A DNA stretch of 64,000 nucleotides, taken from the NCBI GenBank assembly GCA_948567375.1, contig OX419755.1, positions 24,072,517 through 24,136,516 of the forward strand, given 5' to 3'. Below the pieces are notes generated by a model that was not told the origin of the DNA, did not search any database, and saw only the letters and a list, made by a program, of their open reading frames with translations. Numbering within the stretch: position 1 is the stretch's first letter; each line of letters opens with the position of its first letter. Below, one piece after another: positions 32,818-42,863 of this stretch. This stretch comes from Lunularia cruciata (Eukaryota > Streptophyta > Marchantiopsida > Lunulariales > Lunulariaceae). Both the position numbers and the translations under genes were made by a program.

Positions 32818-33450
32818 ATAGTTTCCATAACTCTTAGGCTCTCTCCCTACATTTGATCCACCTCTCTCTTCTACCATAGTTGCATTACATTGATCTTGAG
32901 ATCTACAAGTTGATCTGTGATGATTGAAGTGGATCCTTTGGTGGAGGTGCAAGAATTGGAACAAGTACTACTTGTGGTGCAATGCTTGCAACCAAAGTAT
33001 CAGAAGTTCAACCATACTTGTAGCCTTGAGGGGGATGCACAACCTCCTTTACCACCAAATCACTCTTATCCTCTTCTAAAATCTCCTCCATATGAATTGC
33101 AATCTTGATAGCTTCAACCTTGGAAGAAGGTTTCTCATATCTCACCTTGCTTCTGATTTGTGGTCTGAACCCTCCCACAAAATTCTTGGTGAGCATAGCT
33201 CCTATACCAATCATAATAGTCTCCACATCATCCTCACACTTTCTGACTCTAACTTTTCCACTCTTTCCACATAGACTCTCACTCTCTCTCCATCTCCTTG
33301 CTTGAGAAAGGTAACCTCACTCATCAATCTCTCATAACTCTCATCTGGAAGAAAGTTTTGAATGAGTGTTGAAGTCAAACTTGCCCAAGACTCTTCTTGC
33401 CCATCTCTCCTCTCTCTCTTTTGGTATACAGACTCATACCATGTGTGTGT
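32818..33450 (-). pseudogene. D(-) gag, middle and 3' part
   Basis: The minus strand reads HTWYESVYQKRERRDGQEESW, FLPDESYERLMSEVTFLKQGDGERVRVYVERVEKLE, MIGIGAMLTKNFVGGFRPQIRSKVRYEKPSS and VVKEVVHPPQGYKYG. It continues, without loss, the D(-) gag start at 40935 and beyond, so these two blocks are the two sides of one gag interrupted by D(+). It preserves about 240 bases that D(+) has lost. Confidence 0.85.
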
Positions 33451-34034
33451 TGTAATACCCATTTGTGCATGTGTGTGGTATTGTGATATTTAGCTTGGTA
33501 TTACAAGTACTTGAGAGATATTTTTTATATAAAGATAAAAGATGGTTCTACATTAGTCATGATTAGCTAAAATTAGTCATTGCTAAGAAAGAGGGGACCT
33601 TACTTTAGAGGAAGTGGAAAAGATGAGCACCATTCTTTTGGATTCTAGTGTGTTGACTTGATATTATTCTTAGGTGTTTGGCATTGAGCAAAGAGTTGAG
33701 AACTCTTGAGCCCGCAAGCCTTTTTATTTTGGATTCTTCTATATTCTAAGGATAGCCCATGTGAAGGAATCCTTGATTTAGTGGTTGGGTCAAGATAAGA
33801 TCACATGCTTAGTAGAATATGACCATGTGGATGGATATTCCTTTATACTTTTTGACTTTACTTGACTTTTAGCCTAGTAACTTGAGTTACTCCAGTATTT
33901 AGTAATCTTGAGTCTTGGAGTGTTAGCCTTGGAGGAGCATGATGGAGTTTGGATTTCTTGCCTTCTTACTCCATGGTGTGCTACCATAATAGCCATCAGA
34001 TGTTCATCACGAGTGAGAGATAGGCCAGCTCACA
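33451..34034 (+). repeat. 5' LTR of D(+), internally deleted
   Basis: 584 bp, TGTAATACCCATT...GCCAGCTCACA. Compared with the 688-bp 3' LTR it lacks about 100 bases near TAGTAATCTTGAG, including the TATATAAAC box, so this copy could not have been transcribed from its own LTR after the deletion. Confidence 0.9.
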
Positions 34035-34037
34035 TTT

Positions 34038-34056
34038 TTGGTTCCATTATTGGGAC
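34038..34056 (+). other. PBS-like site of D(+)
   Basis: TTGGTTCCATTATTGGGAC follows the 5' LTR after a few bases. The inverted copy has TTGGTTCTATTGTTGGGATC at 42626-42645. A partial match to the tRNA-Asp-type site (TTGGCGCCGTTGCCGGGGA) is visible, but the tRNA is uncertain. Confidence 0.5.
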
Positions 34057-34949
34057 CTCTCTAGAAGGCAAGATAATGTTCCGCGTACAATTCTATATTA
34101 GATAAAAGGAGGCTATGAGAGCTCACTTGGAGAGAACTTTAGGGGAGGAGAGGACTAAACTTATGTTAGAGAATTTGGACCTATTTGTATACCTTGTAGT
34201 TCATTATGATGTCTTTGAGGTGATTTGCACATCTTGTACACTTGAGAGGATTTGGAGAGATTGTGTGAGGTGGATTGCAGATTTTGGAGATTAAGGTGAT
34301 TTTGGACAAAATCTCAAGTTTGGGAACTTTAAATTTCTACACATGATAGCTTGGGTTATCCTTCAGTTAGCACATTTGAAATTATTGTGAGAGCTGCTAT
34401 GTGCATTGGGCTAGAATTTGTTAAAGTTGATAGGGTAAACTGCTCCCGCAATTGCACGCTCTCTGGAAAATTGTATAGAGTCTACTATTTCTTCAATTTT
34501 CAGTGGATTTTGATGAAAATTTTCAAGAAAATTAAGTGCATTGTATCTTACCTATTGATGCAAAAATTAAAAAAAGATCATTAAGATCATTAAGATCATA
34601 TGAGTTTTTAAAGTGAGGGGGTGATTTTCAGACCAAATCTTAAATATGTGTGTTGAATAGAAAGGTGCCTAGGCCAAATGGCTCTATGAAAAGATCTAAA
34701 ATTTTTCAAGAAGAGATGCCCTGAAATCATGATCAAGTATGCAAAATTTTAGAGGATTGTGACATACCAATTGAGATATTTGAGTGAGATTGTGAGGAAG
34801 GGTCAATTCTACAAAGTTGAGATCTCATGCATAAGGAGTTTGAGAGCAATAAAAAGCATATTTGAGTGTTCAGATTCATCGTGAGAACATGGAGGGTCAT
34901 CAAGAGTGGAAATTGAGACTATGAAAGGTTCCCCAAGGGTTTAAGGTGA

Positions 34950-35348
34950 TTGTAGGGGAGGGAAAGAGAGTTTACAATAGAACTTGAAGAGAGTGTTGAG
35001 AGGATCCAAAAACCTACACCACTTGGAAGAAAGAGTGAGTCTAAGTGCTTTTTATGTAGAAAGAAGGAACATAAAGCAAGTTCATGTCCATTGATTTTTA
35101 AGAGCAAGAGATTGAGGTAAAAGAGAGGCTAACTTGACCTGGGTTTGCATGTTGGTCCTTGTTCACCAAGATTGGGAGGGAGAATATCTAAGACCAAGGA
35201 ATTGTGTGAGGTTTGTGGAGTGGAAGGACTTCCAAAAGAACATGAGTGTAGTAGAGTAAAATCACTTTTGGAGACTTTGGTGAAGGATCTTGGAGAGAGT
35301 CTTAGTACAGCCACAAAAATACTACCACCTTCATCAGCTAGTTCTTAA
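34950..35348 (+). pseudogene. D zinc-knuckle ORF upstream of gag
   Basis: Between the 5' LTR and gag lies a frame with CFLCRKKEHKASSC (exact CX2CX4HX4C, 35042-35083), then KELCEVCGVEGLPKEHEC and a C-terminus LSTATKILPPSSASS directly before a stop at 35348. The inverted copy has the same frame open over 120 codons (41326-41688), ending identically. This is an extra ORF before gag, as known in some plant Ty3/gypsy lineages. In D(+) the frame has stops; the N-terminus is uncertain. Confidence 0.65.
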
Positions 35349-35595
35349 GATTAGTGATGGAGATAATCTTTCAACTTATGGATAAACTATCCATAAGAGT
35401 TTGATTAATATGCACTCTAGGATTTGATGTTGCTTTAGAAATCTTGGAGCAACCTGAACCTTTTGTGTTCTCTAGGGTGGATTATTCTCATATGGTGTTA
35501 GTCATGTATATACTTTATTAGTTGTGGAGTGAGAGAAAGGAAAAGAGAAAAAGAAAAGAAAATTTGAGAGGAAAGAAAGATAGTGAGGAGTTAAG

Positions 35596-36540
35596 ATGGG
35601 GAAACTTCCAGTTTTCTTTGGCAAAGATAGAGAAGATGTAGAGGCCTTTGTGAGAGACTTCAAGAGAACTTGCAGAGGAAGCAATGAGAGGAGGAAAAAT
35701 GAGTGGACCTCATTATTACCAGATTTCTTTGAGTATGCAGCATTTCCATGATATAGTGTTAAGGAAGGGTGAGGATGATGTAGAGAATACTATGATTGGC
35801 ATAAGGGCCATGCTCACCAAGAATTTTGTGGGACGATTGAGACCACAAATTAGAAGCAAGGTGAGATATGAGAAACCTTCTTCCAAGGTTGAAGCTATCA
35901 AAATTGCAATTCGTATGGAGGAGAGTTTGGAAAGAGATGAGAGTGATTTGGTGGTGAAGAAGGTTGTGCATCCTCCTCAAGCTTACAAGTATGGTGGAAC
36001 TTCTGATATACTTTGGCAGCAAGGGTTGCACCACAAGTAGTAGTTGCTCCAGTTCTTGCACTTCCACCAAAGGATCCACTTCAAACCATCACAAAACAAC
36101 TTGCAGATCTCAAGATCAATGTGGTGCAACTATGGGAGAAAAGAGAGGTGGATCAAAATGTAGGGAGAGTGCCTAGGAGTTTTGGAAACTATCCATATAG
36201 AGGAGGCCAACAGGCCAACAATTTCAATGAGAGAAATTGTTTTGGTTGTGGAGGAAGAGGCCATATCCAAAGGAATTGCCCAAATTCCACTTACCATGGA
36301 GGAAGGGGTTATGAGGGAGCCAATAGAGGGAAAGAGGGAGGAAGTGAAACCCAAGCGGCTCCTAATCCAAACAAAGGTAAGGAGATAGCATCCATAGATG
36401 TGGTTGAGAGCAAGTATGAGAAGGAGAGTGCTCAAACTCCAAGGGTCTTAATTTGGAGCTTTTGGCACAGAGAAGAAGAGATTTTGTTTTGTAAAGGATG
36501 TACACTCTTCTCAACGATTTACTCTAAGCAAGGATACTCC
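35596..36540 (+). pseudogene. D(+) gag with CCHC knuckle and an internal deletion
   Basis: The ATG at 35596 opens MGKLPVFFGKDREDVEAFVRDF, which runs to LLPDFFEYAAF and then a stop. About 240 bases, present in D(-), are missing near 35740, after which MIGIRAMLTKNFVGRLRPQIRS resumes. The frame 36013-36552 carries NCFGCGGRGHIQRNC (exact CX2CX4HX4C) and a Lys/Glu-rich linker. The deletion removes the middle of the capsid-like domain. Confidence 0.85.
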
Positions 36541-36541
36541 T

Positions 36542-37147
36542 ATGTCTACTAGGAGCACTTGCACCTCAACACCATCAACAACAAAGACTCCAAGGAAGAA
36601 GTTGGGGATAGAGGACTTCTTGATTTCAAAGCAACAATGGAACTACAATGTGTTGGAGGATGTTGGTAGTCATAATGCTAATATCATAGTGGGACAATTG
36701 ATTACTTTGACTCCTACTTTGAGAAAGGAGCTTAGAGGTGGTTTGAGTTCTACAAGGAGCAAGAGGAAGAAGAAGGCAAAAGCTCTAGTATCAATGGGGG
36801 TGGTGGATGCCAAGCTAGCACCATGGGAGGCTTGTGAATATGCCTCCAAGATTGATGTGAGAGTGAATGGTCACATCATCAAGAATGCATTGGTTGCTGG
36901 AGGATCAGTAGTGAATGCTATGTCAAAAAGGTTGATGAAGAAGGTGGGTATAATACCCTCAAGACCTTCAACATTTGTGGTGAACATGGCAAACAAACAA
37001 CAAGTTCAACCAGTATGGGTGATGGATAAGGTGGTAGTTTCAGTTATGGGAGTTCAAAATCTCATGACTTTTCAAGTCTTGAAGGATGCAAGCTATGACT
37101 TACTTCTTGGGAGGCCATGGTTGAGAGCAACATGCACAATTTATTGA
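36542..37147 (+). pseudogene. D(+) retropepsin-like protease
   Basis: Frame of 201 codons. RVNGHIIKNALVAGGSVVNAMSKRL occupies the active-site region and SYDLLLGRPWLRATC is the conserved second-half motif. The catalytic Asp is replaced: where the family has (L/V)(V/I)DxGS, this copy reads VAGGS. It could not have processed its polyprotein unless this change is a late mutation. Confidence 0.8.
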
Positions 37148-37162
37148 TGGCACAAAGGGTAC

Positions 37163-38477
37163 TTGAGGATTGGGCCATCAAACCATAGAGTCATAGTTCC
37201 TATGACTAACACAACCAACACTTCATATTTAACTATACCATCTTCAGATTCCAAAAAAGGAGCTTTAGGTGTGAACACGACGAGCATGGAGGAGGAGACT
37301 TCCACAAAGGAGGATGAATTTAAATCCGATTCAGATGTGTATCCTTTGTGTGCTATGGATTTTACATCTAAGCCAGAGGTTTTGAAGGACCCAAATAAAT
37401 CACCATTGACACTTGAGGAGGTAGAGAGAAGGTTAGCTACCCTCCGGTATGGCCCAAATGTTACCAAGGAGGAGAAGGTGAGATTTAAGGAGATTTTCTG
37501 CAAGTTCATCCATGTGTTTGCTTTCAGTTACAAGGATTTGAAGGATGCACCTTGGAGGAGCACAAGATAGAGGTGGAGTCACATGCAAGACCAATCCACC
37601 AAAAGCAACATCGCATCAGCCCAACAATATCTTTTGTTGTGAAGGAGAAGATTGATAAGCTTAAGGAGGCTGGATTTATCTTTGAGGTGGAAAATTCAAA
37701 ATAGGTGTCTCCAATTGTCATTGTAAAGAAAAAGAATGGCAAGCTTCAAGTATGTAGGATTACAAGAAGCTCAATGTTGTTACCAAGAAGGACTACTACC
37801 CATCACCATTCCTTGATGAGATCTTGGAGGAGGTTGAAGTTCATGAAAGGTACAGTTTTGGAGATGGTTATATTGCATATAACCAAATCAAGATTGCACC
37901 AGAGCATCAACAACTCACCACATTCACCACACCTTGGAGAACTTACACTTTCAAAGTCATGCCTTTTGGGCTTTGCAATGTTCCAGCCACATTCCAATGG
38001 TTCATGAACAATGTATTTAAACCTTTCATTGGGAAATTTGTGAGAGACTTCATTGATGACTTGTGTGTCTATGGGAGCAAGGAGGAGCACTTTGAGTACC
38101 TAATCAAGGTCTTGCAATGCTTGGATGAGGCAAATGCATCACTCAACCCAGAGAAGTGCATTTTTGGATGTGAAGAAGGTCTTTTTTTGGGGCACATCAT
38201 CTCCAAGGATGGAATAGCAATTGATCCTAGGAAGGTGAGGAAAATCTCAGACCTTCCATTCCTTTCAAGCTTGACAAAGTTACGCCAATTTTTGGGGATG
38301 GTTGGGTACTATAGGAGGTTCATCTTCTCATTTTCCAACAAGGCTTATGCATTGACCATCTACATGAAGAAGGGTGTAGATTACATGGTGATTTTAGAAG
38401 ACAAAGAGGTTCTCAAAGCTTTTGAGAAGCTCAAGAAATCCCTTGTTGTAGCTCCAATTCTTGCTAAACCTGATTGA
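37163..38477 (+). pseudogene. D(+) reverse transcriptase
   Basis: Frame 37163-37570 is the pre-RT linker (FCKFIHVFAFSYKDLKD). Fingers are broken near 37.6-37.8 kb (VSPIVIVKKKNGKLQVC). Frame 37824-38477 has the palm: FKVMPFGLCNVPATFQWFMN and the catalytic DFIDDLCVYG, thumb FGCEEGLFLGHIISKDGI and KLRQFLGMVGYYRRFI. The FIDD box keeps both Asp residues. Confidence 0.9.
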
Positions 38478-38886
38478 AATAAGCCTTTCATCCTCTACAC
38501 TGATGCTTCTAATGTAGCTATAAGATGCACTCTTAGTCAATTAGACCAAGATGGCCATGATCATCCAATATGCTAGTAGGCAGATAGTTTTAGCAAAGAA
38601 GAACTACTCTATCATAGAGAGAGAAGGGTTGGTAGTGATCTTTGGTCTCAAGAAGTTTAGACACTACTTGATTGGAGGGAAAGCTACCATTGTCACAGAT
38701 CACAAGGCTTTGAAGTACATCTTCAACAAGCCTAATGTTGAAGTAAGACTAGCAAGGTGGATGATAATCTTGTTTGAGTATGACTACACCATTGAGGATA
38801 GGCCAGGAAAGAAACATGCAAATGTTGATTTGTTATCTAGAGCTTATGATCATGATGGGATGAGCCAATGGATGATTCCTTCCTAG
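38478..38886 (+). pseudogene. D(+) RNase H
   Basis: After a stop at 38477 the sequence continues FILYTDASN (first catalytic Asp), QYASRQIVLAKKNYSIIEREGLVVIF (catalytic Glu context) and HYLIGGKATIVTDHKALKYIF (third Asp), typical of Ty3/gypsy RNase H. It ends RPGKKHANVDLLSRA, the normal boundary before integrase. Confidence 0.9.
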
Positions 38887-40200
38887 ATGAGGAGCTCATG
38901 ACAATCTCAATCACTCAAGAGGTTCCAATGGAGTACAAGGAGATTGTGGATTTTGTGAAAAGAGGTAACTATCCAGAAGAGATGCATGTTAGGGAGAGGA
39001 AGGCCCTTGTAGCAAGATCTAGACCTTACACAATGGGGGAAGATATTCTTTTCCACCAAGGAGTAGATGGTCTACTTCAAGGAGCAGTGGGTAAGGAAGA
39101 GTCTATCCTACTCATAAAGGAGTTTCATGAAGGTTTAGTATGTGGAGTACACTTTGTAGGAAAGGTGACTGATTTCAAGATTCTAGATGCAGGTTACCAT
39201 TGGAGAGGGATTTTCAAAGATTGTCTTGATTATTGCAAAACTTGTCATGTTTGTCAAGCTTTTGCTAGAAATTCTACATCCACTCCACCACTTAGATCAA
39301 TTCTATTGCTAGGACCTTTTGAGAAGTGGGGAACTGATTTTGTAGGTTTTCTCAATAGAACCCCAAGGAACAATCGATATATTGTGGTAGTTATTGATTA
39401 CCTTACCAAGTGAGTTGAGGCTAGACCATTGAGGGACAAGAATGAAGATGAAGTTGGTAGATTTCTTTATGAATGCATTATCACTAGGTTTGGATGCCTT
39501 TTGGAGTTGGTTTCTAATAGAGAAGGAGAGTTTACATGAAGCATTACTACAACCATACTACGACATTTCTCTATCACACAGAGAGTAACTACATCCTAAA
39601 AGCCAAATTCCAATGGCTTGGCAGAGAGAACCAATCAGACCTTGTGCATGATGTTGGCCAAAGGTGCAGAAATGGAGGGGGCTAAACATCATTGGGACAA
39701 GAGGATTCATGCAGTTTTGTGGGAGTATATGACAATTATGAAGACTTCCATCAGGTATTCTCCATTTCAATTGGTATATGGTATTGAGTATACCTTACCT
39801 ATTCACTTTGATTTTCATACCTTTTAAAGCATTCATAGGAGATTGAAGAAAGCATAAGGAGGTGATGCAAAGAAGTCAAGGAAGGAACAACTCATGGAGT
39901 TGGAAGAGGCAAGAGTAGTTGCTATGGTTTGAGTGGAGCACACCCAAAGGAAACAAAAGGAGAGCTATGACAAGAGGCAAGACAAGAAGAAGGTGGAGCC
40001 TTTCAAAGAAGGTGATTGGGTAATATTGTTTGATTTTATTTGATTCAAGGGAGTGCAAAAGAAGTTTTTGCCTAAGTACTTTGGATCTTTCATAGTGGAG
40101 AAGGTTTGGGGCAATTACATCTATGATCTCAGAGAGTAGGGAGGAAGACACTTTGATAGGATTAACCATGATAAGTTGAAAATGTATCATAGAAGTAGAG
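38868..40200 (+). pseudogene. D(+) integrase
   Basis: Frame 38868-39413 includes the HHCC domain (GYHWRGIFKDCLDYCKTCHVCQAF), then GPFEKWGTDFVGFLN and VVVIDYLTK. Past a stop, EARPLRDKNEDEVGRF, GCLLELVSNREGEF (second Asp region, with Asp replaced by Asn) and the SNGLAERTNQTL-like stretch follow in broken frames, then the C-terminal GDWVILF motif region. No chromodomain is seen, unlike C. Confidence 0.88.
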
Positions 40201-40233
40201 AGACCTTCACTTTGAGGACAAAGTGAAAACTTA

Positions 40234-40246
40234 GTCCAGGGGTAAA
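40234..40246 (+). other. Polypurine tract of D(+)
   Basis: TCCAGGGGTAAA directly precedes the 3' LTR start at 40247; AGGGGTAAA is the purine run expected for plus-strand priming. The D fragment at 53016 has the equivalent GGAGAAAA. Confidence 0.6.
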
Positions 40247-40934
40247 TGTAACACCCATTTGTGCATGTGTGTGGTATTGTGATATTTAGCTTGGTATTAC
40301 AAGTACTTGAGAGATATTTTTATATAAAGATAAAGGATGGTTCTACATTAGTCATGATAAGCTAAAATTAGTCATTGCTAAGATAGAGGGGACCTTACTT
40401 TAGAGGAAGTGGAAAAGATGAGCACCACTATTTTGGATTCTAATGTGCTGACTTGATATTATACTTAGGTGTTTGGCTTTGAGGAAAGAGTTGAGAACTC
40501 TTGGGCCCGCAAGTCTTTTTGTTTTGGATTCTTTATAGTCCAAGGATAGCCCATGTGAAGCAATCTTTGACTTAGTGGTTGGGTCACGATAAGATCACAT
40601 GCTTAGTGGAATATGCTCATGTAGATGGATATTCCTTTATAATTTTTGACTTTACTTGAATTTAAGCCTAGTAACTTGAGTTACTCCAATAATTAGTAAC
40701 TTTGGTGCGTAACTATTTCACAAGTATATAAACAAGAAGTGAGGAGGTACTCATCATCCTTTCATTTGCAACTATCTCTCTCATTTAGTTCTCTAGTGAG
40801 CAATGTCTTGAGTTTTGGAGTATTAGCCTTGGAAGAGTATGATGGATTTGGGGTTCTTTGCCTTCTTAGTCCATGGTGAGCTACCATAATAGCCATCAAA
40901 GGTTCATCTTGAGTGAGAGACAAGCCGGCTTACA
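40247..40934 (+). repeat. 3' LTR of D(+)
   Basis: 688 bp, TGTAACACCCATT...GCCGGCTTACA. A TATATAAAC box lies at 40725-40733 (CAAGTATATAAACAAG), a plausible LTR promoter conserved in other D LTRs. It is the best reference for the D LTR family in the window, which has nine full or partial copies. Confidence 0.92.
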
Positions 40935-42648
40935 ATGTTGCATCCTCAAAGAAATCTGGTAATAATGAGGCTTACTCATTCTTTGTCCTCTCATAGTTTC
41001 CGATGCAAGTTCTCTTGAAGTCTCTCACAAAGGCCTCCATATCTTCTCCATCTTTGCCAAAGAAAATTGGGATTTTCCCCATCTTAACCCCTCACTATGT
41101 TTCTTTTCTCTCAATTTTCCTTTTTCTCTTTTCTTTTCTCTCACTCTATACCTAATGGAGTATGTGCATGACTAACACCATTTGAGAATAATCCACCCTA
41201 GGGAATACAAAGGGTTCAAGTTGATCCAAGACTTCTAGAGCAACATCAAATCCTAGAGTGCATATTAATCAGGACGCTCATGGTAAGTTTATCCATAAGT
41301 TGAAAGATTATCTCCATCACCAATCTTAAGAACTAGCTGATGAAGGTGGTAGTATTTTTGTAGCTGTACTAAGACTCTCTACAAGATCCTTCACCAAAGT
41401 CTCCAAAAATGCTTTTACTCCATTAAACTCATGTCCTTTTGGAAGTCCTTTAACTCCACAAACCTCACACAACTCCTTGGTCTTAGATCTTCTCCCTCCC
41501 AATCTTGGTGAAGAAGGTCCAACATGCAAACCCAAGTCAAGTAATCCTTTCTTTTCTCTCAATCTCTTGCTCTCAAAGATCAATATATATGAATTTGCCT
41601 TATTTTCCTTCTCTCCACATAGAAAGCACTTAGACTCACTCTTTCCTCCAAGTGGTGTAGGTTTTTGGATCCTCTCAACACTCTTCAAATTCTATTCTAA
41701 ACTCTCTTTTCCTCAAATCCACCCATACAATCACCTCAAACCCTTGGGGAACCTTTCATAGTCTCAATTTTCCACTCTTGATGATCCTCCATGTTCTCAA
41801 GATGAATCTAAATAATCAAATGTGTTTTTTGTTGCTCTCAAACTCCTCATGCATGAGATCTCAACTCTGTAAAATTAATCATTTCTCACAATGTTACTCA
41901 AATCTCTCAACAGGTATCTCAAATTCCTCTGAATTTTTTCACATATGATCACAACTCTAGGGCATCACTCCTTAAAAAATTCAAGGTCTTTTCACTGAGC
42001 AATTTGGCCTAGACACCTTTCTATTCGGCACACATATTTCAGATTTGGTCTAAAAACCACCTCCCCCCCCCCTCCCATTTAAAAACTCATAACTCCTTGC
42101 ACAAGAATGATCTCTCTCTAATTTTTGTGTCAGCAGGTAGGATACAATGTAAAAACATTTCTTATAAATGTTCAGGAAAATCCACTGAAAATTGAAGAAA
42201 TGTCAGACTCTGTACAATTTTTCAAAGAACATGCAATTGCGGGAGCAGTTTATCTTATCAACTTTCAAAAATCCTAGCCTAGTGCGCATAGTAGCTCTCA
42301 TAATAATTTCAAGTGTGATAACTAAAAGATAACCCAAGCTATCATGTGTAGAATTTTCAAGTCCAAATCTCAAACTTGAGATTTTGCCAAAATCACCTTA
42401 ATCCCCAAAATTTGCAATCCATCTCATATAATCTATCCAAATCCTCTCGTGTACAAGATATACAAAATCAGCTCAAAGACAACATAATGAACTATAGGGT
42501 ATGCAAATGGGTACAGGTTCTCTAACATAAGTTCAACCCTATCCTCCCCTAAAGTTCTCTCTAAGTGAGCTCTCTTCTATCTAATATAGAATTGTATTGC
42601 GAAACATTATCTTGCATTCTAGAGTGATCCCAACAATAGAACCAAAAA
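40935..42648 (-). mobile_element. D(-) 5' internal region (gag start, zinc ORF, PBS)
   Basis: On the minus strand: PBS-like site (42626-42645), leader, the zinc-knuckle ORF (41326-41688, 120 codons, CFLCGEKEN with the His and last Cys lost, then KELCEVCGVKGLPKGHE and ILPPSSASS before the stop), then the gag start MGKIPIFFGKDGEDMEAFVRDF ending at LLPDFFEDAT near 40936, where D(+) interrupts. The zinc ORF is more open here than in D(+). Confidence 0.85.
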
Positions 42649-42863
42649 TGTGAGTTGGCCAGTCTCTCACTCAAGATGAACCTCTGATGGCTATTATGGT
42701 ATCAAACCATGGACTAAGAAGGTAAAGAACCCAACTCCGTCGTACTCCTCTAAGGCTAACACTCCAAGACTCAAGACATTACTTACTAGAGAACTCAATG
42801 AGAGATAGATAATTCCAAATGAAAGCATGATGAGTACCTCCTCATCCCTTGTTTATATACTTG

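Larger units (their letters stand above)
33451..40934 (+). mobile_element. Full-length Ty3/gypsy element D(+)
   Basis: 7,484 bp with LTRs at 33451-34034 and 40247-40934, a PBS-like site, a zinc-knuckle frame, gag, protease, RT, RNase H, integrase (without chromodomain) and a polypurine tract. It lies in the gag of an inverted D copy (33450/40935). The expected TSD is not clear (TGTGT left, ATGTT right). The 5' LTR has an internal deletion relative to the 3' LTR. Stops and frameshifts in every gene show it is dead. Confidence 0.9.

Noticed and set aside
33451..40934. Endogenous pararetrovirus (caulimovirid)
   Set aside because: An integrase with HHCC domain, LTRs and a polypurine tract are present; no movement or coat protein motif is seen.
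42062..42074. Long C tract as a regulatory or telomere-like feature
   Set aside because: The D(+) counterpart shows a shorter GAGGGGG run at the same leader position, so this is simple slippage in one copy.
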